DNA from: Acidiluteibacter sp963716125
Lineage (GTDB): Bacteria; Bacteroidota; Bacteroidia; Flavobacteriales_E; Vicingaceae
Direction: 5' to 3'
DNA: 64,000 bases
Assembly: GCA_963716125.1 (NCBI GenBank)
Contig: OY970294.1
Coordinates: 1,984,001-2,048,000, forward strand
Under the pieces are notes generated by a model. The model did no database searches. It saw only the letters and a list, made by a program, of their open reading frames with translations, and was not told where the DNA came from. Shown here in pieces: positions 38,835 through 47,343 of this stretch. Each line of letters starts with the position of its first letter. Positions within the stretch are counted from its first letter, which is position 1. A program made the position numbers and the translations under genes.

Positions 38835-39974
38835 ATGAGAATATATTTAGATAATGCAGCAACTACACCTATAGATCCGAAAGTGGTGGAAGCAATGATA
38901 CCTATTTTGTCCAACAATTATGGTAATCCATCTTCTATTCATGCTAAAGGAAGGGAGGCTAAAGCAATTATCGAAACGGCAAGAAAGCAAACAGCCAAAC
39001 ATTTTGGTGCATCTCCTGCTGAAATATTTTTTACTTCAGGTGGTACTGAAGCTGATAATATGATTATAAGGTGTGCGGTGCAAGATCTTGGAGTAGAGCG
39101 TATTATTACATCTTCAATTGAACATCATGCGGTTTTGCATACAGCTGAACAAATGGATGCTGCAGGAAAAGCAGAATTAGCATTGGTCAATTTGACAGGA
39201 AATGGATCAGTAGACTTGATTCATTTAGAGGAATTATTGGCTGATGAATCTAAAAAAACGCTAGTGAGTTTGATGCATGGGAATAATGAAATAGCGAATA
39301 TTTTACCATTAGAAAAAGTAGGAGCTCTATGTAAGGAACATAATGCTTATTTTCATAGTGATACGGTGCAAACTATGGCTCATTATCGCATTGATTTCAG
39401 AAAATTAAATATACAATTTGCGACATGTGCTGCACATAAATTTCACGGACCTAAAGGTGTAGGTTTTATGTATGTTGATGCTGATGTTAAGTTTAATCCA
39501 ATGATTACTGGAGGAGCGCAAGAACGGAATATGCGTGCAGGAACCGAAAATATTCATGGAATAGTTGGTTTGGCAAAAGCTTTAGAAATTGCTTACACAG
39601 ATTTGGAAAAACACCAAGAACTTGTTAGTAATTTGAAGCAATACATGGCAGAAGAAATAGTAAAATCAATCCCAAATGTTGCTTTTAATGGCGATTCAGC
39701 CTCAAAAGATTCACTATATACTGTTTTAAGTGTTTGCTTTCCTCCAAATGATATGGGAGAAATGTTTTTGTACAATTTAGACATAGAGGGAATTTGTGCA
39801 AGTGGAGGAAGTGCATGCTCATCAGGCAGTAATGTTGGTTCTCATGTATTGAGAGCAATTGGATCTGTAATGGAACGTCCATCTATCCGTTTTTCCTTTT
39901 CAAAGTTTAATACTAAAGAAGATATTGATTTCACATTAAGTGTGTTGAAAGAATTATATGCAGTAACAGTTTAA
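38835..39974 (+). CDS. Cysteine desulfurase (NifS/IscS type)
   Basis: The 379-residue PLP enzyme has YLDNAATTPIDPKV, GNPSSIHAKGREAK, SGGTEADNM, the PLP-binding Lys in CAAHKFHGPKGVGF and the active Cys loop ASGGSACSSGS. It releases sulfur from cysteine for Fe-S cluster or thio-cofactor synthesis. It starts 2 bp after the mutase stop and its TAATG overlaps the start of the MBL gene. Confidence 0.93.
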   Translation: MRIYLDNAATTPIDPKVVEAMIPILSNNYGNPSSIHAKGREAKAIIETARKQTAKHFGASPAEIFFTSGGTEADNMIIRCAVQDLGVERIITSSIEHHAVLHTAEQMDAAGKAELALVNLTGNGSVDLIHLEELLADESKKTLVSLMHGNNEIANILPLEKVGALCKEHNAYFHSDTVQTMAHYRIDFRKLNIQFATCAAHKFHGPKGVGFMYVDADVKFNPMITGGAQERNMRAGTENIHGIVGLAKALEIAYTDLEKHQELVSNLKQYMAEEIVKSIPNVAFNGDSASKDSLYTVLSVCFPPNDMGEMFLYNLDIEGICASGGSACSSGSNVGSHVLRAIGSVMERPSIRFSFSKFNTKEDIDFTLSVLKELYAVTV

Positions 39975-40750
39975 TGGAAGATGCAAAACTCAAAATAACT
40001 TTTTTAGGAACAGGAACTTCACAAGGAGTACCTGTAATAGCTTGCGAATGCGAAGTTTGCCAATCTAAAGATCCCAAAGATAATCGTTTGAGAACATCCA
40101 TTTTAATAGAAACACCCACACAAAATATAGTAGTTGATACTGGTCCTGACTTTCGTCAACAAATGCTGCGAGAACAGGTAAAGCAGTTAGATGCAGTATT
40201 ATTTACTCACGAACACAAAGACCATGTGGCAGGAATGGATGATATAAGAGCTTTTAACTTTAAGCAAAAGGAAGACATGAATGTTTTTGCTACAGAAAGA
40301 GTTCAAGGAGCATTAAGAAGGGAATTTCCATATATTTTTTCAGATGATAAGTATCCTGGAGTACCTCAGGTAAAGTTCAATACAATTGATGATAAAGATT
40401 TTTATTTGAATGACTTAAAGGTAACTCCCATAAAAGTGATGCATTATAAAATGCCCGTTTTAGGATTTAGAATAGGTGATTTTAGTTACATTACAGATGC
40501 TAATTATATTTCAGAAGAAGAGAAAGAAAAAATAAGAGGTAGTAAAGTATTGGTGATTGATGCTTTAAGAAAGAAACAACATATTGCACACTTTAACTTA
40601 GAAGAAGCTGTCGCCTTGGTAAAAGAATTAAAAATTAAACAAGCATATTTAATTCACATCAGCCATTATTTTGGCAAGTATTCCATTGAAAATCCAAAAT
40701 TGCCTAAAGGAGTAGAAATGGCTTATGATGGTTTGAAGATAGAAGTATAG
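39974..40750 (+). CDS. Metallo-beta-lactamase fold hydrolase (PhnP-like)
   Basis: The 258-residue protein begins with FLGTGTSQGVPVIACECEVC, the PhnP-like opening with paired Cys, then VVDTGPDFRQQML, the metal motif THEHKDHVAGMDD and LIHISHYFGKY. PhnP-like members are cytoplasmic phosphodiesterases acting on cyclic nucleotides or cyclic ribose phosphate. The start overlaps the desulfurase stop by one base, so it ends the three-gene operon. Confidence 0.87.
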   Translation: MEDAKLKITFLGTGTSQGVPVIACECEVCQSKDPKDNRLRTSILIETPTQNIVVDTGPDFRQQMLREQVKQLDAVLFTHEHKDHVAGMDDIRAFNFKQKEDMNVFATERVQGALRREFPYIFSDDKYPGVPQVKFNTIDDKDFYLNDLKVTPIKVMHYKMPVLGFRIGDFSYITDANYISEEEKEKIRGSKVLVIDALRKKQHIAHFNLEEAVALVKELKIKQAYLIHISHYFGKYSIENPKLPKGVEMAYDGLKIEV

Positions 40751-40752
40751 TT

Positions 40753-41323
40753 TTACTTTATATCGTATTCTTTTACAATTGAGGTTATTGGGATTGCTTT
40801 AACTTTGTCCTTTTGAAGAAGAAAAATAACATTTTGAGATTTTCAATAAATTTTCCTTTAATAGTTTAATTGTTAGAATACTTTAAAGTAATAGGTTCCT
40901 GATTTTTAACCTCTTTTGCTGTTATTTTACTGTAAACTGAAGCAGAAACATATAAATAATAGACAAATAAGCCAAAGAAAGTAATATATCTAAATGTATG
41001 TTACCAGCTTTTGTTATCCAACTTAAAGCTCATATTTGAATAAAATTTAGGAAACTTTCTTTTCCAGAGAATATCCAGCTTAAAAAGTATGTATATTGCT
41101 GAAAATGAGACGACAGAAAATATAATTATTTTAATATTGAAAATGGAGCGATTATAAAATCTAACACATCTGCGTAATCAAAAATATTCATATTAAACTC
41201 AGCAAATTTATGATAATTAAAAAGCATAACAATCCCTACAATAAGTAAGTATAATACAGTTATGATGGTCTGAATTTCTTTTAAAATGGCTTCGTATGCA
41301 TCTTTAATTAATTCTTCATTCAT
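40753..41323 (-). pseudogene. Decayed membrane protein gene
   Basis: From ATG 41323 the frame gives an N-terminal MNEELIKDAYEAILKE and two membrane segments. Past the stop at 41126 the rest can be followed: a shift near 41138-41144 leads to IKIIIFSVVSFSAIYILFK and LDNKSW, then an in-frame TAA, HTFRYITFFGLFVYYLYV, a second in-frame TAA after LKYSNN, and after another shift NVIFLLQKDKVKAIPIT to a stop at 40753. About 190 residues in total with four membrane segments and a small C-terminal beta domain. Two stops and two shifts make real decay likely. Original function unknown. Confidence 0.7.
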
Positions 41324-41378
41324 AAATAGAATTTAAATGTTCGTTTGATTTGACCTTTTAACCTGAGTTCGGTTATTC

Positions 41379-41804
41379 TTAAGGATTCAGAAAGCCTTTA
41401 AATACCTCTTCTTGTTTTGAGAAAGCTTTAAATTCTAAAGGATTTCCACTAAAATCTAATACAAACATTGTAAGCTGTTCTCCAATTGCACCTTCATAGC
41501 GTAATTTGGGTTCTACCAAAAATTCGACTTTTGCCTTTTCTAATTTAGCTTGAATAGCTTTAAATTGGCTGATAGATAGTAAGCAGCCGAAATGGGGAAT
41601 GGGAACATTAATTCCATCTACTTTACCGCAATAATCTAAATTGGGCATAGTTGAACTGATATGAGCAGATAATTGATGCCCCAAAAAATTAAAATCTATC
41701 CAATTTTCAGTTGAACGACCTTCTTCACAGCCTAGAAGAGTTATGTAAAATTGGCGTGTGGAAGGAATATCTTTAACTTTAAAAGCGTAATGAAATAAGT
41801 TCAT
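41379..41804 (-). CDS. VOC (glyoxalase/bleomycin-resistance fold) protein
   Basis: The 141-residue protein starts MNLFHYAFKVKDIPSTRQFY, with the first metal-ligand His at residue 5, and has IDFNFLGHQLSAHI, VPIPHFGCLLS and FVLDFSGNPLEFKAF with a C-terminal Glu ligand. That gives the H/H/E set and the paired beta-alpha-beta-beta-beta modules of the VOC fold. The substrate is unknown. It stands 45 bp after the photolyase gene in the same direction. Confidence 0.8.
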   Translation of the reverse strand: MNLFHYAFKVKDIPSTRQFYITLLGCEEGRSTENWIDFNFLGHQLSAHISSTMPNLDYCGKVDGINVPIPHFGCLLSISQFKAIQAKLEKAKVEFLVEPKLRYEGAIGEQLTMFVLDFSGNPLEFKAFSKQEEVFKGFLNP

Positions 41805-41849
41805 ATTCAGGTAATTAATTTAAATAATACAGTGTAAAGATAATTTTAT

Positions 41850-43328
41850 TTATAAATAATCTTCAATAAATTTCTCCGCATTTTCTAAATGTGTTTTTCT
41901 TTTTGATTCATCCATTTTATTGTAGGTGTGGTACAGCATGCCTGTACGGGAATTTGATTTGAAAAAATCTTGATGTTTGTCAATAAAACGCCAAAATAAA
42001 CCATCCCAAATACCTTCCCAATCTCCTTTTGGATAATTGCTCATTTTTTTAATATAGTTAGATCCACCTACATATGGTTTAGTTGCAAAAGTTCCACCAT
42101 CAGCAAATTGACTCATTCCGTATATATTTGGTACCATTACCCAATCGTAGGCATCTATAAATAGTTCCATAAACCATTTGTACACTTCATCAGGGTCAAA
42201 TTCGCATAATAACATAAAATTACCCAAGATCATTAAACGTTCAATATGATGGCAATAACCTGTTTTTAAAACTTTTTTAATGGTAACATCAATAGGAGGG
42301 ATGCCGGTAGATCCATCGTAAAAGCTTTTAGGAATTTTTCTATTAAAATTCCAATAGTTCTTTGTTCTAGAATAATTGCCTTTGCAGTGATACATGCCTC
42401 TTATAAACTCTCTCCAACCTATTATTTGCCTCACAAAACCTTCTGTAGAATTAATCGGAATATCTTCCTTTTTTGCAAAAGAAAGGCTTTCATCAATTAT
42501 ATGTATAGGATTAATCAGACCTACATTCATCAAAGGTGATAGCAGACTATGATTTATAAACGATTCATCTTTCACAATAGCATCTTCATAAATTCCAAAA
42601 TCATAAAAGCGGTACTCTAAAAATTGTTGAAACCATTCCTCTGCATCTTGATGATTGATGGGATAAATAGGTTCTTTACCCAATTGACCAATATTCTTCT
42701 TAAAATTAGTTTGCGTGTATTCTACTGCCTCTTTCCAAAAGGTATCAGCTTTAGGGAAATGGATGGTTGGGGGAGTTTTACTTTTAGGATATTTCTTTCT
42801 ATTCTCCGTATCATAAGTCCATTTACCTCCTTGAGGCTCTTTCTCATCATCCATTAAAATTTCTAACTTTTTTCGTTGCTGTTTATAAAAGCTAGTTTGA
42901 AAAAAAGATTTTTTATCTGTTTTGAAAAAATGAGATAAATCGGATCTTGAATTTATAAAGAGTGGTGAATCATATATTTCTAGTTTAATATCTTTGGTAA
43001 TGACGTTAATCCTTTTTTCTAACCATTCATCTGTTGGATCTATCAAATGAATCGTTGCTATTTTTTTTGCCTTTATTTCTCTTTCGAAATTTCTAATATC
43101 GGCTAATTCATTTTTTGATTCTATGTAATTGACCTTTATATCTTTTTTTTCTAAAAAGTTTTGGTAAGATTTCATAGTAGCTCTATGAAATGCAATTTTT
43201 TGTTGGTGAAAATTGTATTGTTTAAAAAAGAGGAACTCTTCTATTAAGTATACTTCATTTCCATTTGTTAGCAAAGGACTATCTGCAAACAATTGGTGCG
43301 GAAAAATCAAGTTGATAGCTTTATCCAT
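41850..43328 (-). CDS. Cryptochrome/photolyase-related protein (DPRP, Fe-S bacterial type)
   Basis: I start the gene at ATG 43328 (MDKAINLIFPHQLF), not 43355, because this ATG overlaps the DUF2256 stop by 8 bp. The 492-residue product has an N-terminal alpha/beta domain (to about 130) and a helical FAD domain with EGFVRQIIGWREFIRG, HHIERLMILGNFMLL, DWVMVPNIYGMSQFADGG and PYVGGSNYIKKMSNY. Cys residues in TGYCHH and LLCEF fit the Fe-S cluster of FeS-BCP/(6-4) photolyases. It would repair UV photoproducts or sense blue light. Confidence 0.9.
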   Translation of the reverse strand: MDKAINLIFPHQLFADSPLLTNGNEVYLIEEFLFFKQYNFHQQKIAFHRATMKSYQNFLEKKDIKVNYIESKNELADIRNFEREIKAKKIATIHLIDPTDEWLEKRINVITKDIKLEIYDSPLFINSRSDLSHFFKTDKKSFFQTSFYKQQRKKLEILMDDEKEPQGGKWTYDTENRKKYPKSKTPPTIHFPKADTFWKEAVEYTQTNFKKNIGQLGKEPIYPINHQDAEEWFQQFLEYRFYDFGIYEDAIVKDESFINHSLLSPLMNVGLINPIHIIDESLSFAKKEDIPINSTEGFVRQIIGWREFIRGMYHCKGNYSRTKNYWNFNRKIPKSFYDGSTGIPPIDVTIKKVLKTGYCHHIERLMILGNFMLLCEFDPDEVYKWFMELFIDAYDWVMVPNIYGMSQFADGGTFATKPYVGGSNYIKKMSNYPKGDWEGIWDGLFWRFIDKHQDFFKSNSRTGMLYHTYNKMDESKRKTHLENAEKFIEDYL

Positions 43329-43458
43329 TCTTTTTATTTCTTTTACATTTTTCACTGCAATATTTTACTTCTTCCCAATTCTTTTCCCATTTTTTGCGCC
43401 AACTAAATGGAAGTTGGCAAACAGGACAAATTTTTATAGGTAAATGTTCTTTTTTCAT
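43321..43458 (-). CDS. DUF2256 small zinc-ribbon protein
   Basis: A 45-residue ORF too short for most gene callers reads MKKEHLPIKICPVCQLPFSW then RKKWEKNWEEVKYCSEKCKR. The CPVC...WRKKW...W..V.YCS..C pattern is the DUF2256 signature, with four Cys likely binding zinc. The family is typically found beside photolyase/cryptochrome genes. Its ATG overlaps the stop of the flavin-reductase gene (ATGA) and its stop overlaps the photolyase start by 8 bp, giving tight translational coupling. Its role is unknown. Confidence 0.9.
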   Translation of the reverse strand: MKKEHLPIKICPVCQLPFSWRKKWEKNWEEVKYCSEKCKRNKKNG

Positions 43459-44084
43459 TCAAAATCAGGAATTTCATTGGTTCTTACATATGGAAAACTA
43501 TCTAATTTAGTTAAAGAATAATAAGTGTTTAAGCCTGAAATGCCCACACAAGCATACTTTTCCAAATCAATTTGACCTAAATCATTGAGAATATCATCAG
43601 GTAGAATGATAGATTCTACAGAACCTATAATCAAAGTACATTCATTTGGAAGAGGAATACTTTCCATATGTTTCATAGCAATTTTAACAGCGCTTTCTTT
43701 AACAAAAGGAGCATAAAAATCATTGATAAACTCCTGAGTTAAGTTCATCTTTTCAAATTCAGAATCGTCTTTATCTAATTTTGCCGAAGTGTAATGCGCC
43801 TTTTTAATGAATGATTCTGAAACATGATTGATGGTGTAATAACCCGTTTCTAAAATATTTAAATAGGTATCTCTTGGGTTATTAGTTTGAGGTCGCATTA
43901 TAAAACCCAATTGTGCAGGATGAGAACCTAAATGCACTACAGATGAGAAAATAGCCACATTATCTAGTTTATTTTTAGATCGCGTGCCAATCAAATTCGC
44001 TGGTTTAATTCCTGATATAGAATTAATTAAATTCAAACGATATTTTCTTTCTAAGGCTTCAATTTCTAAACTGTTCAGTTCCAT
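43455..44084 (-). CDS. Flavin reductase-like FMN-binding split-barrel protein
   Basis: The 209-residue protein has RYRLNLINSISGIKPANLIGT, NVAIFSSVVHLGSHPAQLGF and RDTYLNILETGYYTINHV, typical for flavin-reductase-like split barrels that bind FMN. It lies between two photolyase-type genes, 21 bp after one and overlapping DUF2256 by 4 bp, so it could supply reduced flavin to them, an inference from position. Confidence 0.8.
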   Translation of the reverse strand: MELNSLEIEALERKYRLNLINSISGIKPANLIGTRSKNKLDNVAIFSSVVHLGSHPAQLGFIMRPQTNNPRDTYLNILETGYYTINHVSESFIKKAHYTSAKLDKDDSEFEKMNLTQEFINDFYAPFVKESAVKIAMKHMESIPLPNECTLIIGSVESIILPDDILNDLGQIDLEKYACVGISGLNTYYSLTKLDSFPYVRTNEIPDFE

Positions 44085-44105
44085 TTTTCAAAATTAATTG
44101 TTACT

Positions 44106-45191
44106 TTAAAGTTCTTTTTTGCATTTTTTCCAAAAAGAAAAAAAGGAAGGATAATATCCTTTTATACTGCTCATCCAATCTCTGGATTCTTCATTTCCTT
44201 TATAATGAGCATTGGTAGGATGCTCTTTAAAAATGATATTATTGGAATGGACTGTATTTTGTAATTCTGAAAATTCACCAACAAACAATTCAATACCCTT
44301 TATATTTTCTGTTAAATCAATGGCAAATTGTAGACACCTTTGACTAATTGGAAATTTTTTAAAGAAGGAAGGTTCCATTAGAAATAAACGTTGAACATCT
44401 TCATCTTTATGCCATTGTGGGTCTAAGTTGTAGTAATTATAAACAAGTGTTTTCTTATCTTTTTCAAGTCTTGGATTTTCTAATTTCGGCAATTGTGTAG
44501 TTACATCCAATGGCTCCACCTCATTTAAAAAACTAGGAGTTGATAATTCGTCAAACTCACTGTAATCAACATCTAAAAAAGTGCCTTTTTGTTTGCTTTC
44601 AAAGAAGTTATTGATATTTTCTTGATTGGCATAATATTTTTTATTTGAAAAAGCACCTGCTACCCATTGCCAACTTAAATGATTTGATGCTAAGTCACCA
44701 TCTAATAGATGACTGTATAACCATTTTGCAGGTTCAAGCCAATGACAATTAGCGATATTGCAACAAATAGAAGCTACATACATGCGCATGTGATTGTGCA
44801 TATAACCAGTTTCATACAGTTCATTAATCGCTTGGTCAACTGCATCTATTCCTGTTTGTGCATTTATAATCGCTTTAGGAATTTGATGATTATCAATTGG
44901 TATCTGTGGATTTTTTAAATCAGAATAAATTTCGTCTTTCTTGGCTATCCATACTTGTTGCCAATAATCTCTCCAAGCTAGTTCTTGTATCAGCTTTTCT
45001 GCTTTATACCAAGGTATATCTAATGTTTTCAGATAATCATAAACTACTTTAGTAGAAATTACACCTCTAGAAATATATGGACTAAGGGATGTAACTGCAC
45101 CATTTTTATAATTTCTAGTGGCAGCATATTCCTCAGGATTGATAGATTTAATTCGTTCCTCTACAGCAGATATGTCAGTAGGGAAGTCTAT
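44106..45191 (-). CDS. FAD-binding photolyase/cryptochrome domain protein without a standard start codon
   Basis: The frame is open from a TAA at 45204-45206 down to 44106. It reads NFKKIDFPTDISAVEERI, YAATRNYKNGAVTSLSPYISRG, IQELAWRDYWQQVW, GYMHNHMRMYVASI, LDGDLASNHLSWQWVAG and a C-terminal tail. These are the FAD-domain motifs of photolyases; the N-terminal antenna-binding Rossmann domain is absent, as in the short family. No ATG, GTG or TTG occurs before Met at 44801, which is inside the domain. The only near-start is ATA at 45191, overlapping the DUF2805 stop (AGATAGAC). Coupled initiation at a rare codon, or a -1 slip at the A-run of DUF2805, is possible; a mutated start is the alternative. 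Confidence 0.75.
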   Translation of the reverse strand: MDFPTDISAVEERIKSINPEEYAATRNYKNGAVTSLSPYISRGVISTKVVYDYLKTLDIPWYKAEKLIQELAWRDYWQQVWIAKKDEIYSDLKNPQIPIDNHQIPKAIINAQTGIDAVDQAINELYETGYMHNHMRMYVASICCNIANCHWLEPAKWLYSHLLDGDLASNHLSWQWVAGAFSNKKYYANQENINNFFESKQKGTFLDVDYSEFDELSTPSFLNEVEPLDVTTQLPKLENPRLEKDKKTLVYNYYNLDPQWHKDEDVQRLFLMEPSFFKKFPISQRCLQFAIDLTENIKGIELFVGEFSELQNTVHSNNIIFKEHPTNAHYKGNEESRDWMSSIKGYYPSFFSFWKKCKKEL

Positions 45192-45493
45192 CTTTTTGAA
45201 ATTTTATTGTTTGAAATATTTTTTTGTCGACTACACTTAAAACGTTTGATAGAATCATTCCTTAACTTCTGGTGTTTTTGACTAACACCACTGTTGACAC
45301 GTTTTCGCCACAATTTAAAAGAACTACTTTTTAATTCTTTTCGCATTATTTTAATCGTATCGGCTTCATTTACCCCAAATTGAAATTCAATAGCCTCAAA
45401 AGGAGTCCTATCTTCCCAAGCCATTTCGATAATTCTATCTAAATCTCTTTCTGTCATTAATCGCTTAACTTTAGTTTCAACGCTAAACAGCAA
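45188..45493 (-). CDS. DUF2805 (TIGR03643-type) protein
   Basis: The protein of 101 residues (or 89 from Met at 45457, MTERDLDRIIEMAWED) has EMAWEDRTPFEAIEFQFGVNE, MRKELKSSSFKLWRKRV and KHQKLRNDSIKRFKC, the signature of a small helix-turn-helix-like family that co-occurs with photolyase genes. It opens the photolyase cluster on the minus strand and its final codons overlap the next gene. Possible DNA-binding role, not established. Confidence 0.85.
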   Translation of the reverse strand: MLFSVETKVKRLMTERDLDRIIEMAWEDRTPFEAIEFQFGVNEADTIKIMRKELKSSSFKLWRKRVNSGVSQKHQKLRNDSIKRFKCSRQKNISNNKISKR

Positions 45494-45529
45494 ATATGAT
45501 AGATTGTTTTAATTACTCTATTTTTAAAA

Positions 45530-46036
45530 TCAATTGATTTTCCGTTTAATCATTTTCTGTAGAAAAATATTGTTGGGTAAGGTTATTTCCTCACCGCTGG
45601 GAGTTTTTAATCTGGTAAAAAAAAGGCCAATATCGCTTATTCTGCCTTCTACCTGAAAATCTTTGTCAATTATGGATATGGTATCATCCAATTTTACAGA
45701 ATGACTAAAAAATATAATTATTCCTGAGGTAAGATTAGATAAGTGAGACCATTGAGCAAACAAAGCTATACCTATCACTGTTAGAATAGAAGTCATGAAT
45801 AAAACTAAATCTGATTGTTTTACTCCCCAAATGATTAAAATAAAGATGACGACTATTAAAGCTAGTATTATTTGAAAAACTTTTTTAATAATCTTTCCAC
45901 GAGTTTTTTGCAAAAGACTGTTATTGACAGTTCTATTTATTAATTTATAAGTTATATATCGAATTAAGAAAAATAAAACAATTAATATTCCGCTCTCAAA
46001 TAATTTAAACTCTATTTCGGTCATATTTAATAACAT
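45530..46036 (-). CDS. Small MscS-type mechanosensitive channel
   Basis: The 168-residue protein has three membrane segments (about 10-28, 48-70, 75-95) and the MscS pore and beta domain WSHLSNLTSGIIIFFSHSVKLDDTI followed by VEGRISDIGLFFTRLKTPSGEEITLPNN. It lacks the long C-terminal vestibule, as in short MscS homologues. It would be an inner-membrane osmotic safety valve. Confidence 0.85.
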   Translation of the reverse strand: MLLNMTEIEFKLFESGILIVLFFLIRYITYKLINRTVNNSLLQKTRGKIIKKVFQIILALIVVIFILIIWGVKQSDLVLFMTSILTVIGIALFAQWSHLSNLTSGIIIFFSHSVKLDDTISIIDKDFQVEGRISDIGLFFTRLKTPSGEEITLPNNIFLQKMIKRKIN

Positions 46037-46146
46037 AATATCTCTTTAATGAATTAGTAATATGGAATGAAGTAAAGATACTATTTAGAAATTGTTATTA
46101 ATCATTAAATTCATTGCTAAAAATGTGAAGCAGGAAGGAAAATGAA

Positions 46147-46459
46147 TTATTTTAATAATTCTACATAATTCATAGCTTCTTTTGCATATTTTTTCCATTT
46201 ATCATTATAATGAAATGGAACTTGCACCCATTCTTTCATAGGTCGTTTTTTTCCTGAAGGGTCAAACAATTGAGAACCATCTAAACTCAATGCCTCACGA
46301 TGCATTTCTCCAAATAATTTAAAAACCATTTCGTTTTGAAAAAAACAAATAAATGCTTTCTTGTTTATTTTAAAGCATGGCTTTCCAAAAAGTTTAACTC
46401 TCTTCAGCTTCTTTTAAATTTTGTCCTATATTTAGGTATAATTCTAATGTTTCTTTCAT
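46147..46459 (-). pseudogene. Small TfoX/YdhG-like protein, one frameshift
   Basis: From ATG 46459 the frame reads MKETLELYLNIGQNLKEAEES and stops. Skipping one base near 46395 gives KLFGKPCFKINKKAFICFFQ, then FKLFGEMHREALSLDGSQLFDP and a C-terminal KWKKYAKEAMNYVELL to a stop at 46147. About 103 residues. MFGKPCFK...KAF is a phrase of TfoX N-terminal-like or DUF1801-like small proteins; the family is uncertain. It starts 2 bp after the AlkD-like gene. Confidence 0.6.
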
Positions 46460-46460
46460 T

Positions 46461-47114
46461 TTATATTTTGTGCTTCAAATTGAGATAATGTTTTCTTAAT
46501 TCTGTGTTTAATTTTTCAATCGCATATCTAAGTGTTATTCTAGGCATTGATACAGCGTGTTTATCAAGGAAACTTTTTAATCGATCTTCATTTTTTTTGC
46601 CTGCTTCTCTTATCCAACTTCCCACTGCTTTTTGCACATATTCATTGGAGTCATTTATAAGAATTTCTGCAATCTTGAAGGTATCTTCTATTTCATTTTT
46701 TCGGATAAAAAAGTAAGTACTCACTATTGCGGTTCTTCTTTCCATTGGATTCTTAGATCTAGCTAATTCGTACAAAGGTTTTCTATCTTTATCGAACAAA
46801 TAGCCTCCAACCACATAAGGAGCAGCTCTGTCAACTAATCCCCAATCATCAATCAATTGATGATTATCAATATAAGCTCGGTATACTTCTTCCTTTTCTT
46901 TTGCAGTAGCTTTACTATTTCTAGCCTTCCAATCTAATATGGATACTGCACCAAGCCGATGATCGTTACTTTTATCTTTCAACAATTTTACAACTTCAAT
47001 AATTGACATATATTGAAATTCTTTCGCTAATGAGAATATCTCTCTTTTGGGAATAGCTCCATCATAATCGTAACTAATTATTTTTAGAGTTTCTATAAAT
47101 TCTTGAGCAGTCAT
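46461..47114 (-). CDS. DNA alkylation repair protein, AlkD-like HEAT-repeat family
   Basis: The 217-residue all-helical protein has LKDKSNDHRLGAVSILDWKA, WGLVDRAAPYVVGGYL, MERRTAIVSTYFFIRKNEI and VQKAVGSWIREAGKKN, repeats typical of AlkD/DNA alkylation repair proteins that excise alkylated bases without base flipping. The start overlaps the upstream small ORF stop (ATGA). Confidence 0.85.
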   Translation of the reverse strand: MTAQEFIETLKIISYDYDGAIPKREIFSLAKEFQYMSIIEVVKLLKDKSNDHRLGAVSILDWKARNSKATAKEKEEVYRAYIDNHQLIDDWGLVDRAAPYVVGGYLFDKDRKPLYELARSKNPMERRTAIVSTYFFIRKNEIEDTFKIAEILINDSNEYVQKAVGSWIREAGKKNEDRLKSFLDKHAVSMPRITLRYAIEKLNTELRKHYLNLKHKI

Positions 47115-47221
47115 TTGGTTGGATTAAATAGTAAATTATATTTATGCCCATCAAGATCTGAAAACACCAATATGTAAAATCCGTTTTCATCGTAGACTTT
47201 CTTTTTATCTGTTAAAGCCAT
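47111..47221 (-). CDS. 36-codon remnant resembling a VOC protein end
   Basis: The short frame reads MALTDKKKVYDENGFYILVF then SDLDGHKYNLLFNPTK. The VFSDxDGHKYNLLF phrase looks like the last strand of a VOC/glyoxalase domain, so this may be the tail of a lost gene that still has an ATG. Its TGA overlaps the AlkD-like ATG. Translation is possible but not supported by anything else. Confidence 0.4.
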   Translation of the reverse strand: MALTDKKKVYDENGFYILVFSDLDGHKYNLLFNPTK

Positions 47222-47343
47222 TATATTTAGTTATTGTGTAAATTTATTTTATAAAAATTTATTCCTTCTTGTCTTATGGCAAGAAATGACTTTCATTTCA
47301 AACATCAGTAATAACCTGTTTACTTTATTTTCGAAATATATTA

